11,405 bases of DNA from Myxococcales bacterium (GTDB lineage: Bacteria > Myxococcota_C > UBA6777). The stretch covers positions 1 to 11,405 of the forward strand of contig JALTMC010000741.1 of assembly GCA_027005175.1 (NCBI GenBank), written 5' to 3'. Within the stretch, counting starts at the first letter, position 1. The number at the start of each line of letters is the position of its first letter. Shown one piece after another: positions 1-7,459 of this stretch. Below the pieces are notes generated by a model. It saw only the letters and a list, made by a program, of their open reading frames with translations. It searched no databases and was not told the DNA's origin. Made by a program: the position numbers and the translations under genes.

Positions 1-3000
1 CGATTCCTTCAGAGGGGAGTGCCTGTCCCGGATAAAGAACAGCAACAGGGTTGTCTTGTTTGCGTTCTTTGGAGAGACGATCCCATAAGGCTTCGGATAA
101 AGCGGAAGAGTCGGCAACGAGAAGCTCATAGGATAGAGTGCCGTCCTCTAGTCTGTGGGCAAACATAGCATGAGGCTGTGGTGTTTGCTTTGTATTCGCT
201 CCTTTGGGTTGTGGGATGTTATGAGATGTGATGGAGTGGCTTAAGGAGGTGAGGAAGGTGTCTTTGTGAGAGCACACTAATGTTTGGGGGGTTGAGCGAC
301 GTCGCTGTCGGCGCGATGGACGTTTGCGTGCTTCTGTGGCAGGGCTTATTTCGATATATTCTTCATGAATTTCCTGTGGGCCTGCCCACAAAGAGAGCTT
401 GTAATGTCCTGAAAGAAGCAAGGTGGCGGAACCTTCACGAACAGAACAGGATAAATCGTCGAAGAACGGAGTGATGCGTTCGGCTGTCATTCGAAGGAGT
501 GGTCGGTCCAACCCCTCTTGCATCACGACGCCTGTTTCAACACGGAACCAAGCATTGGGAAGAGGCCCGTCTGTGGTACCAAAGCGCAACGTTACCCCTG
601 GTGTTATAGGTGTTGGATGTGCCGATATCGGGCCTCCTCCCTCTTGAAGAAGTTGGAGGGATGGCAGCGTCACAACAGGGATCTGTAGAGAGAGGGTGTC
701 GTACTTTATGTTGAGATACCGAACACCTAAGGTTTTGGGGGTTCCTTGAAAAGACAGGGTATTTTCTTGCCAGTGATTGGATTGAAATCCTTGTTGTTGA
801 GAGGCTTGTGCGATGACCGTTTGTAACTCTATATTGGTGTTGTCCCAAACCAATTGTGCTTGGAGTTTTCCATTGGTTGTTGTAACGCAGCAGGAGGTAT
901 CCCAGTCAAACATGGGATGGGGTTGGATCTCGATGTTGCCTGTCCAGAGCACAAGTTTGATTCCGTCGTGATCTTGTGCTTCCAATCGAAAGCTGTGTGG
1001 ACCTGCAGTATATATCGATTCCTCCCATGTCCACGGTAGATCAGACGTGGAGAAGGTGGCGCTCTCTTTGTCATCGTGGGTGAGGGTGAGTTGACCTTTT
1101 ACTCCTTTGGTGGTGACGGCTTGTATCTCTATCTGACAGAGGCTTCCGATCGGCTTTGTTGTGGGCCAGCGAACTTTTGCACCTGGAGCTACAGAGAGCG
1201 TGGCGATGGGCCAGCGAACAAGGTTGTTGTGGCGGTCTCGATAGAGACAATGGAGTGCTTGTGAACCCGAGTGGGTGGGGCGGAGCTGAAGATCCTTCAC
1301 TTTGACTAAGGATGCATCTCCATGTTGTAACTGAACCATCCCTGGAACGGGGAAGTTATACAGAGTGAGGTTGCTTGTTTGGCCCACCTGGATCGCTTGC
1401 TGTGGAGGCGTGAGCATGACACGGGGGTTCATAGAGAAGGGGCCGATGGCGGGTCCTTTTTGTAAGTAGCCGGAGGACCATCGCAGCCATACTTGCAGTC
1501 GCTCGATTCGACCGATTTCGTTCTGGTTGTGTAATGTGATTTGTAGCTCTCGACGAACGGGGTCCCACCTTACATCTTGCCAAGCCCACTCTCTTTTTCG
1601 TTTGTATCTTTCGTCCACTTCAACCAGTCGATCCAATTGTGGTGTTCCTGTTCCACCCACTTTCAACAAGAGAACAGGGTTGTGAGCATCGAGAGCATAT
1701 CGTTGGGGCTGCAACTCTGCAACCACAGAAAAATGGAATGTTGTTTCATCGATTTGACCGTACGATCTGGACACTTCCACACGCAGCTCGATCTCGTCGA
1801 TGGCACTCCAGGTGAAGATCTGAGTTCGTTGCTCCGAGGATGCTGCGGTGTGTATGGCGTCTTCTTCGTCCGAAGCATCATGCAAAACCCAGCTCTCTTC
1901 GAAGGTCTCCATGTTGTTTCGATAAGCTCCAGCGTAGAGGACTTTGGCAAAGTCTACATCGTGTTCAATGATAAGATCTGTGCTCTCCTGTCCCACAGGA
2001 ATGACAAGCCATGCGTTGCCAAATGACCGAACCAGAGGAAAAATTCGGAGCTGTGTTCTGCGATGCGAGAGTGAACTGCCAGCTTGTGAAGTGACGATGT
2101 CTCTGCTCGCATCAGAAGCCGAGACATCCCAAACATCCGGAAGCGAGGCTGTTCCCAGAGAGACTCGTTCACCGTTGGTGGGTACATTGATTTCGACGTT
2201 ACGTCCCTGTGATGAGAATTTTTTGTGTAAGGTTTCTGCCAAAGAGCGCAGCGCATGACCGTCGCCGTGAATGAGGGTTAGTGTTTCCTTCGCGGTAGAG
2301 AGGGCGAGGTCTGTTAACTCTTCATAGCTCGCATGACTGGTAATGGAGAACTCTTGGATACAGGCGTCTGCCGCTTTTCGCGAGACGGATAGAGAGGCTC
2401 CAAAGGGGATCTTGTCTGGGTATTGAGCACGTCGTTTGAGGCGAGACCCGGGTGTTCTTGGGTCCATATAGCCACACATAAAGATACGGTCGATCTGGGG
2501 ATTTTGGTTGAGAATGGCGGCGGATATACTGAAGGAACCAGTACCCTCTGCCATCATGCCGTGGCTTGAGACAACCACAGCAGGCCCCTGTTCTGCGATC
2601 TGAGCAAAGGCCTCGCGGTATCGTTCTGCACGCTGATCTTCACGAGTATAACGCGGGTTGAGATCGACCTTGAGTGCCTCGGCCTGCCTCACACGATCGA
2701 CATAGCCTTCTCGAAAGAACTCTGGAACAGCGCAACTTAATGCATTGATGCGATTGATCATGCCCACTGTATAAACAGGGACTGTTGCTGTGGTGGGATC
2801 TTTTTGTAGAGCTTCGACAATCAAAGACACCATCTCTTGGGAGCGACCGACAGAGAATGATGGGATCAGGACACAGCGGTGTTCATCGATAGCTTGGTGT
2901 AGAGCTTCGATAAATGCGTTGAGGTTGCGTCGTCGCTCTGCTCTATCGAATTGTGGACGTCCACTATACGTTCCCTCCATCACGACGTGAGTTGCTTTGA

Positions 3001-4618
3001 TCTTGGAAGCATCAAAGGCTTTGAGAGAGTGTTGGGGGAAGGTGCTAAAGTCGCCTGTGTGTAGGAGGTGCCACTCTGAGAGTCGAAGTTCGACAGCGAT
3101 CGAGCCCATGATATGGCCAGCGTTGTGTACTTTCATGCACAGCCCAGGGATCTCTGGGATGTCATAGCTCTCTCCTGGTTCGATGCAACGAAATCGTTCG
3201 ATGTCAAGGGCGTTGACCATGTCGCGGCTGATGAGTGGGGCTTCTCCTGTTTTTTGGAAACGAAAACCACCGATCTTAACCGTGTCGTGCAGCAAGGGAA
3301 GTAAGATGTCGCGAGTGGCTCGTGTGCAGTACACAGGTAATTTAGGGAAGGCATGCAGTACGATGGGTAAGGCACCCATATGGTCAAGGTGAGCGTGAGT
3401 GAGAATCATAACATCAAGTTGGTCAATGCGTTCGAGTTCGGGGATGCCGAGCCACCCATTGCGGTTGGCGTCCACACCTGCATCAATCAACAGACCTTTG
3501 TGACCCATGCGATAATAATATCCATTGGCTGCGATCTCGCTGGCTCCCCCCAATGGCTCCATCGACATCAACAGCTTCTCAGTGTTCTCTTGCGAGCTGC
3601 TCTCCTCGATATGAGACCACTTGGCTTGGGCTTGTGCGCGGAATGGGACATGGATAAACTCATCGGGAATGTCGGGGCGTTTCCACAGAACATAGGCTGT
3701 GTCATTTCCTGATTCAGAGGTTCCCGGCTGATGGGAGCGGCCTTGGTGAGCCGCGAGAGTGGCACTCCAGTGACTCCCTACTTCGTCGATCTTTGTTGGG
3801 TCAATCGGACTGCTCTCTGGCGTTTCAAAGATCTGCTGAAGATAGGGCAACCAGCCCAGGGCATGGTCACCTTGTTGTAGAGAGTGGGGAAGGCGGACAC
3901 GAACCACTTCATCATCTGTGGTCCACATACGAGGCACAACCAAAGGTCGGTGGGACGATTCAAGAGCTTCGCGCAGCGGCTGGCACAAGACGCTGACATC
4001 GCGAGTTAATAAGTACAATGACCGGCTCCAAGAGAGCCCCTTGTCAGAAAGCCTAGCAGCTCCCACCAACTTTAATGTGACTGTCGTGCCCTCCGTATGA
4101 AAAGTTGCTCGTACATTGAAGCGTTCGGAGAAAACATCACCGAGCAAATACAGTGTATCAAGCTGCGATGGGGCGTTGTGCTGTGCCTCGATTCGAACCG
4201 TAGGGAGCTGCGGTCCGATCCGCTGGTAGCGCACACGTAAGATCATAAAGGCCCGAAGCATCGCAGCGACCGGGCTTACCTGGGAAAGATTAATGCGAGA
4301 CTTCCAATCGAGTAGAGCTTGTTCGGGGTGAGGGATAGACAGAGGCGTTGTCCCTGTCACAGATTGCTCAAAGACCTCTTGTTCTTTGTTATTGCCGGAA
4401 GGGAGCCAGCCTGACTCGGTGAGGATCTTCACCACATCCCGAAAATTATGGGAGGCACTTTGCTGTGCAAGGTTGTGCTTGTGTGGACCAGACATCCGGC
4501 CCATCAGTGTGACTGTGGGCTGAGATTGTAGAAGCGTCTGTTGGAGTAGGCCAACAATTGCCCCATGAACTGTGTCACAGTGGATATGAGTTTTGCGTTC
4601 AATAAGCCTGGAAAACAT
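1..4618 (-). CDS. Giant MBL-fold/beta-CASP/RMMBL hydrolase with long N- and C-terminal extensions (partial, C-terminus beyond window)
   Basis: ATG at 4618 follows GAGG (4626-4629) with a 7-base gap, and the frame stays open for 1,539 codons to the left edge. The core, about residues 345-810, has every expected motif: D379 in LLIDAG (motif 1), HAHLDH with H408, H410, D412 and H413 (motif 2), H502 in AGHIMGS (motif 3), D523 in HTGDFS (motif 4), E548 in MEGTYSG (motif A), SFSVGRSQE from S587, H762 in TSHASYEE (motif B) and H784 in IHGDG (motif C). In this family these bind two zinc ions and cleave RNA phosphodiesters (CPSF-73, archaeal CPSF, RNase J), so an active ribonuclease is the best guess. 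A cytoplasmic location is inferred from the lack of a signal peptide. Residues 1-345 match nothing I recognise. Residues 815-1539 are beta-rich, with Ig-like stretches and an Arg/Lys patch at 1431-1442. Ordinary members are about 450-650 residues long. Confidence 0.92.
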   Translation of the reverse strand, partial: MFSRLIERKTHIHCDTVHGAIVGLLQQTLLQSQPTVTLMGRMSGPHKHNLAQQSASHNFRDVVKILTESGWLPSGNNKEQEVFEQSVTGTTPLSIPHPEQALLDWKSRINLSQVSPVAAMLRAFMILRVRYQRIGPQLPTVRIEAQHNAPSQLDTLYLLGDVFSERFNVRATFHTEGTTVTLKLVGAARLSDKGLSWSRSLYLLTRDVSVLCQPLREALESSHRPLVVPRMWTTDDEVVRVRLPHSLQQGDHALGWLPYLQQIFETPESSPIDPTKIDEVGSHWSATLAAHQGRSHQPGTSESGNDTAYVLWKRPDIPDEFIHVPFRAQAQAKWSHIEESSSQENTEKLLMSMEPLGGASEIAANGYYYRMGHKGLLIDAGVDANRNGWLGIPELERIDQLDVMILTHAHLDHMGALPIVLHAFPKLPVYCTRATRDILLPLLHDTVKIGGFRFQKTGEAPLISRDMVNALDIERFRCIEPGESYDIPEIPGLCMKVHNAGHIMGSIAVELRLSEWHLLHTGDFSTFPQHSLKAFDASKIKATHVVMEGTYSGRPQFDRAERRRNLNAFIEALHQAIDEHRCVLIPSFSVGRSQEMVSLIVEALQKDPTTATVPVYTVGMINRINALSCAVPEFFREGYVDRVRQAEALKVDLNPRYTREDQRAERYREAFAQIAEQGPAVVVSSHGMMAEGTGSFSISAAILNQNPQIDRIFMCGYMDPRTPGSRLKRRAQYPDKIPFGASLSVSRKAADACIQEFSITSHASYEELTDLALSTAKETLTLIHGDGHALRSLAETLHKKFSSQGRNVEINVPTNGERVSLGTASLPDVWDVSASDASRDIVTSQAGSSLSHRRTQLRIFPLVRSFGNAWLVIPVGQESTDLIIEHDVDFAKVLYAGAYRNNMETFEESWVLHDASDEEDAIHTAASSEQRTQIFTWSAIDEIELRVEVSRSYGQIDETTFHFSVVAELQPQRYALDAHNPVLLLKVGGTGTPQLDRLVEVDERYKRKREWAWQDVRWDPVRRELQITLHNQNEIGRIERLQVWLRWSSGYLQKGPAIGPFSMNPRVMLTPPQQAIQVGQTSNLTLYNFPVPGMVQLQHGDASLVKVKDLQLRPTHSGSQALHCLYRDRHNNLVRWPIATLSVAPGAKVRWPTTKPIGSLCQIEIQAVTTKGVKGQLTLTHDDKESATFSTSDLPWTWEESIYTAGPHSFRLEAQDHDGIKLVLWTGNIEIQPHPMFDWDTSCCVTTTNGKLQAQLVWDNTNIELQTVIAQASQQQGFQSNHWQENTLSFQGTPKTLGVRYLNIKYDTLSLQIPVVTLPSLQLLQEGGGPISAHPTPITPGVTLRFGTTDGPLPNAWFRVETGVVMQEGLDRPLLRMTAERITPFFDDLSCSVREGSATLLLSGHYKLSLWAGPQEIHEEYIEISPATEARKRPSRRQRRRSTPQTLVCSHKDTFLTSLSHSITSHNIPQPKGANTKQTPQPHAMFAHRLEDGTLSYELLVADSSALSEALWDRLSKERKQDNPVAVLYPGQALPSEGI

Positions 4619-4682
4619 AACGAAACCTCGGTTCAATCGGTACAAACAAAGTGGGGATAGAGTGGAGTGAAGACGCTTCAGA

Positions 4683-4712
4683 AGTATACGAGGTTCAACA
4701 GAATGTTTACAA
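4683..4712 (-). promoter_or_regulatory. Candidate sigma-70-type promoter for the MBL/beta-CASP gene
   Basis: On the minus strand TTGTAA (4707-4712) is followed by an 18-base spacer and TATACT (4683-4688), one mismatch from the TATAAT consensus. Transcription would start near 4676, giving a leader of about 58 bases before the ATG at 4618. The -35 box lies one base from the 27-bp tandem repeats. This is recognised by eye against the E. coli consensus, so it remains tentative in this lineage. Confidence 0.4.
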
Positions 4713-4713
4713 A

Positions 4714-4787
4714 TGATTTCTGTTAGGAGAGGTGGAAAAATGATTTCTGTCAGGAGGGGTGGAAAAATGATTTCTGTTAGGAGAGGT
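4714..4787. repeat. Three tandem 27-bp repeats over the CBS gene stop codon and the MBL gene upstream region
   Basis: Copies begin TGATTTCTGT at 4714, 4741 and 4768, a period of exactly 27. Copies 1 and 3 share their first 20 bases; copy 2 differs at two of them (CAGGAGGGG for TAGGAGAGG). Copies 1 and 2 both end in GGAAAAA, while copy 3 diverges into the coding end of the CBS gene. The TAA stop of that gene (4777-4779) lies inside copy 3, so copies 1 and 2 look like duplications of the gene tail. There are no spacers, so this is not a CRISPR. Slippage or a protein-binding array just upstream of the -35 box are both possible. Confidence 0.85.
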
Positions 4788-5229
4788 TGAAGGCTGCCTT
4801 GAGGATCGCATGTTTGGTAATGACACCGAGTAGCTGACCTTCCTTGACAACAGGCAGCATTGTCAAATGACGTTCGACCATCAAAGTGGCAGCATCTGAT
4901 ACTGTGCTATCTGGACCTACTGTGATGGGATCGTCACTCATAATGTCTCTGACCCAGGTTCCTGCGATCTTTTCAATATCTTCTCGAGTTCGTTTGTTGG
5001 ATTCAAGTGGGATCACAGCGTCCATCAAAGCAACAAACGTAGGAATGTGTACATTTTTTTCTTGAAACACCAGATCCATGGTGGTCACAACACCGACGAG
5101 TTTATCGTCTTCGATAACACATGCACCATCTGCCTGTTGCTCCAGTAACAAGGCTGCCAGAGCTTGTACTGACATCTCGGGGGAGACCACAATTGGGTGT
5201 TCATTCATTAACTCTTGGGCAGTGGACAT
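4777..5229 (-). CDS. Two-CBS-domain (Bateman module) protein
   Basis: The product is 150 residues, a free-standing pair of CBS domains. Such pairs bind adenine nucleotides or similar ligands and usually regulate a partner protein or sense energy state. The first domain runs from about residue 5 (ELMNEHPIVVSPEMSV) to VGVVTTMDLVFQ. A helical insert (HIPTFVALMDAVIPLE), seen in a known subgroup of stand-alone CBS proteins, links it to the second domain, which begins at WVRDIMSDDPITV and ends in LLGVITKHAILKA. I chose the ATG at 5229 because AAAGGAG (5237-5243) lies 7 bases upstream; the frame also allows a start at 5271, but that would place this site inside the gene. There is no signal peptide, so it is cytosolic. 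The gene lies 170 bases after the UspA gene and 158 before the MBL gene on the same strand, suggesting a shared stress or energy-sensing role. The ligand cannot be told from sequence. Confidence 0.93.
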   Translation of the reverse strand: MSTAQELMNEHPIVVSPEMSVQALAALLLEQQADGACVIEDDKLVGVVTTMDLVFQEKNVHIPTFVALMDAVIPLESNKRTREDIEKIAGTWVRDIMSDDPITVGPDSTVSDAATLMVERHLTMLPVVKEGQLLGVITKHAILKAAFNLS

Positions 5230-5298
5230 GATGATGCTCCTTTGGCATGGGGGGATAAAGAAATAGACCACACCTCTCGCTTTTGTCGAGGCGCAGCA

Positions 5299-5325
5299 AG
5301 AACAGGCTCTCTCTCTGCCTGTTCT
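5299..5325. other. Perfect 9-bp inverted repeat between the UspA and CBS genes
   Basis: AGAACAGGC (5299-5307) pairs with GCCTGTTCT (5317-5325) around a 9-base CT-rich loop. It sits about 75 bases past the UspA stop and 70 bases before the CBS start. No T run follows on either strand, so a classical intrinsic terminator is not well supported. It may be an mRNA processing or stabilising hairpin, or an operator. Confidence 0.5.
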
Positions 5326-5399
5326 ACATCAAGAACGATGCTAGGTGTACTTTGACAGACTGCTTTCACCGCTCCATGTTATGGGAAGTGTTAGCAGAC

Positions 5400-5909
5400 T
5401 CAGCCTTCTGATTCTACAAGAAGTAGGAGCTGTTCTTCTGTCACTTTGTCGTCGTTGCTAATTCGTGTTGTGGTGACGGGGCAAGTTGCATAGCGAATGA
5501 CACGCTCTGCTGTACTGCCCATAAAGAAGTGTTTCAGGCCGGTGCGACCGTGTGTTCCCATAACGATCATATCCACATCGTTTTCTTGAGCTACTTGGAC
5601 AATAGCTTCATGAGGTACGCCAGTGGCTGTATGAGAACTCGCATCAACATTTCGACTTTTTAAGTAATCCTGAAGCTGGTCGAACTTCTTCTTGGAGATC
5701 TGATCCAGATACTCTTGCAGTGTGAGCATCTTTTCGTCGGGGTTGGGATGGATCACGGCCTCCGTTGTGAGCCCTGGTGGGATCTCCAGAACGTGAAGCA
5801 GGAGGATCTGAGCATCAAATTTGTCCGCAAACTCCACGGCATACTGGATGGAATGAAGAGAGCCTTCAGAAAAATCTGTTGGAACCAGAATCTTTTTAAT
5901 GGAAAGCAT
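5400..5909 (-). CDS. Universal stress protein, UspA family, ATP-binding type
   Basis: The product is 169 residues, a single Usp domain and so slightly longer than the usual 140-150. It opens with KKILVPTDFSEGS, where D12 sits at the end of the first strand, and carries the nucleotide-binding pattern G-2x-G-9x-G-S as G118, G121, G131 and S132 (GTHGRTG then MGSTAE), followed by the typical RVIRYATCPV. The intact pattern points to the ATP-binding branch rather than the non-binding UspA/C/D type. A 22-residue acidic tail (SNDDKVTEEQLLLLVESEG at its end) follows the domain. ATG at 5909 is preceded by AGGGG (5916-5920) at 6 bases. The protein should be a soluble, usually dimeric, stress or energy-state responder. 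It lies between a rhodanese gene and a CBS gene on the same strand, and since CBS and Usp domains both bind adenine nucleotides a joint sensing role is plausible. The physiological trigger is not shown. Confidence 0.95.
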   Translation of the reverse strand: MLSIKKILVPTDFSEGSLHSIQYAVEFADKFDAQILLLHVLEIPPGLTTEAVIHPNPDEKMLTLQEYLDQISKKKFDQLQDYLKSRNVDASSHTATGVPHEAIVQVAQENDVDMIVMGTHGRTGLKHFFMGSTAERVIRYATCPVTTTRISNDDKVTEEQLLLLVESEG

Positions 5910-6032
5910 GGTGTACCCCTTTTTTTGTCATCGAAGAAAAGACCTTGCCCTCCTTCAGCATATATAGACAAATTTCACTTGGGTTGATCAGATGTTGTAA
6001 AGCAGTTGATCTGTGTCAATTCTTAGGTTGAC

Positions 6033-6542
6033 CTACTTCCAGCGACCGATGCCACCGAGGTTGTAAACATGTTTATATCCCGAGGCTTGGAGCTTCTTGA
6101 GTGCGAGGCCACTGCGGTACCCCGAACGACAGTATACGATGATACGCCTGTCTTTGGCACCAAACTCAGCCAAGCGTTTTGTGACATCTCGCAGAGGAAT
6201 GTTTTTGGCATTTTTGATGGAGCCTGTTTTGTATTCTCCAGGTGTACGAACATCCACCAGGAAAGCTCCTTGCTTGAGTAGCATTTTGGCAGACTTTAGT
6301 GTTAGAAATCCTGAGGCTGTCAACTTCACAGGGGTAGACCCTGGCTTGGCTGTCTTTCGAGTCGTTGGCTTTGACTTGGCTTGCTTACCAGAGGCAGAGC
6401 CCACTTTGGCTTTCTTACCAGAGGCAGAGCCCGCTTTGGCTTGCTTTTGGGGTGTCGCCTTTGGTTTGGTTTGTAGGAACATCACTGTTGCTACGAGCGC
6501 AACTCCAGCCAACAAAGTAATGATGATATGTTTTGTTTTCAT
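6033..6542 (-). CDS. Membrane-anchored (or exported) single-domain rhodanese
   Basis: The product is 169 residues. Residues 1-23 (MKTKHIIITLLAGVALVATV) are a signal sequence or membrane anchor with no lipobox cysteine. Residues 24-75 are a low-complexity Lys/Ala/Ser/Gly linker containing a repeated GSASGKxAK unit. Residues 78-169 are a rhodanese domain: FLVDVRTPGEY, then the catalytic loop CRSGYRS with C138, then a shortened ending at GGIGRWK. Rhodaneses carry sulfane sulfur on this cysteine; the substrate here is unknown. The domain should face the periplasm. I chose ATG 6542 because it starts the hydrophobic segment and follows AAAGGA (6552-6557) by 9 bases. The frame stays open upstream to 6881, but that stretch reads like non-coding sequence. 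It is the first gene of the minus-strand group, 123 bases before UspA, so co-transcription with the stress genes is possible. Confidence 0.9.
   Translation of the reverse strand: MKTKHIIITLLAGVALVATVMFLQTKPKATPQKQAKAGSASGKKAKVGSASGKQAKSKPTTRKTAKPGSTPVKLTASGFLTLKSAKMLLKQGAFLVDVRTPGEYKTGSIKNAKNIPLRDVTKRLAEFGAKDRRIIVYCRSGYRSGLALKKLQASGYKHVYNLGGIGRWK
6376..6435. repeat. Two 30-bp in-frame repeats in the rhodanese linker
   Basis: Two 30-base units starting TTGGCTT at 6376 and 6406 differ at only two or three bases, and the first bases of a third copy follow at 6436. They encode a ten-residue Gly/Ser/Lys unit on the minus strand, lengthening the spacer between the membrane anchor and the catalytic domain without shifting the frame. 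Confidence 0.85.
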
Positions 6543-6779
6543 CGAAATGTGTCCTTTCCTGTGAGGGACCAAAGGTCCTTTTGATGTCTGCAGACGATCT
6601 TTCACCGATCTATCACGAATGGGACAGGGCCAATGACTGGCTCTCTCTTTTTTCCCTTCAACAAGGCCTATCTCATTTTCCTTTGAATGTGAAGATCTTT
6701 CTGGAACTTTTTGCGTATAACTTCTTCCATAAGCTAATGTTCTTTTTGTTGTTGAGTAGCCTGTCGGTAAGGAGTTGTT
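6543..6779. other. Divergent intergenic region between the rhodanese and the broken A2M gene
   Basis: I see no convincing gene on either strand. A short palindrome, GGACC-AAA-GGTCC (6566-6578), lies about 25 bases upstream of the rhodanese start and could be an operator or a small leader hairpin. TATAAC at 6716-6721 resembles a -10 box for the plus-strand gene, but no good -35 box is found at the right distance. Confidence 0.35.
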
Positions 6780-7257
6780 ATGTTTTTTACGAGTCGTTCT
6801 TTGTTGGTGTTTTGCTTCCTTGTATTTTTGTTGGGGATAGAGGGACTGGCCTCGAAAGTAAGTGCTCGGCCTACTTTGCATGCTGAAAAACAGTTTTGGT
6901 CTCGTATCCGACAGCGCAACTGTTCATCTACTTGGCAACTCTACCGATATCGGTATTTTAAAATCGTCCGAACTCGCTTGTTTATTGTTTACGGAACGTA
7001 AGCCAGCGGGCCTTGAGCCTGTTAACGTTCGAAGTGGCCGACCCAAGGAGAGATGGATCAATCATAGGGAGTTTCGCGACAATCACGTTGCTTTTTTTGT
7101 CGGGAATCTTCCCGCCAACACCAAACGCAGCTTACGCTACAGAATGCGTGCCGAAAGGCCCGGTCGATACCGCACGTTGCCAACTTTTGGAACAGCGATG
7201 TATGCTCCCAAAGTCAAAGCATATAGTGAGAGTTTCTTGTTTGTGATCACGCCCTGA
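6780..7257 (+). pseudogene. Remnant of a bacterial alpha-2-macroglobulin (start and C-terminal domain only, frameshifted)
   Basis: ATG at 6780 has an excellent site TAAGGAG (6768-6774), 5 bases away, and opens with a signal peptide (MFFTSRSLLVFCFLVFLLG, likely cleaved after KVSA), but the frame stops at 6999-7001. In a different plus frame ending with TGA at 7255-7257 the sequence reads PAGLEPVN (7003-7026), HREFRDNHVAFFVGNLPA (from 7063), then YRMRAERPGRYRTLP and AMYAPKVKAYSE. This is the order of motifs at the extreme C-terminus of bacterial alpha-2-macroglobulins (bMG10-type domain). Intact members are about 1,500-1,900 residues, envelope-bound protease traps; here only some 160 codons remain, so most of the gene, including any thioester region, has been lost and the frame is broken. 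That the signal peptide belongs to the same original gene is inferred from position. The family match is from memory of its motifs. Confidence 0.72.
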
Positions 7258-7459
7258 GTTTGCCCACCATCATCAGCCATGAATGCTCCGGAATATTCAT
7301 ACCGTTTGTCGGAGAGAGCCTTTCTTGGCTCCAATCGGAGTTCTCGGACAGGCAGCCCGCTACTCTTTGGACACGTGCCCAAAATCAGGTTAAGGTATGG
7401 AAGGTGTTTGTTTGTGACTTCTGTTTGTATACCTTCTTTGTGGATGGAATGAATTCGCG
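7258..7459. other. Intergenic stretch upstream of the kinase, with an inverted repeat
   Basis: No supported gene is seen; short frames cross it on both strands but none resembles a known family or has a good ribosome binding site. AAGGTAT (7392-7398) and its complement ATACCTT (7429-7435) form a separated inverted repeat 25-70 bases before the kinase start, a possible operator. More decayed sequence from the A2M locus may be present. Confidence 0.3.

Noticed and set aside
1577-2026. A plus-strand frame of 149 codons and several others opposite the MBL gene
   Set aside because: They are antisense to a continuous minus-strand frame with confirmed protein motifs and show no domain of their own.
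4619-4776. Intrinsic terminator for the CBS gene
   Set aside because: The A/T runs belong to the 27-bp repeats and no stem precedes them on the minus strand.
6376-6435. Insertion sequence or transposon end in the repeated rhodanese linker
   Set aside because: The 30-bp units are in-frame direct copies without inverted ends or a transposase.
6543-6881. N-terminal extension of the rhodanese frame to a start at 6881
   Set aside because: It is low in recognisable structure, would bury the signal sequence at residue 113, and lacks a ribosome binding site; ATG 6542 has both a site and a hydrophobic start.
7137-7382. Minus-strand frame of 81 codons over the A2M remnant
   Set aside because: The plus strand over 7003-7254 matches A2M C-terminal motifs in order, so the minus frame is a shadow.
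7266-7459. Possible fragment of a von Willebrand-type or penicillin-binding protein after the A2M remnant
   Set aside because: A short plus frame reads APEYSYRLSERAFLG, which faintly recalls the start of some vWA proteins, but the following motifs are absent and the similarity is too weak to call.
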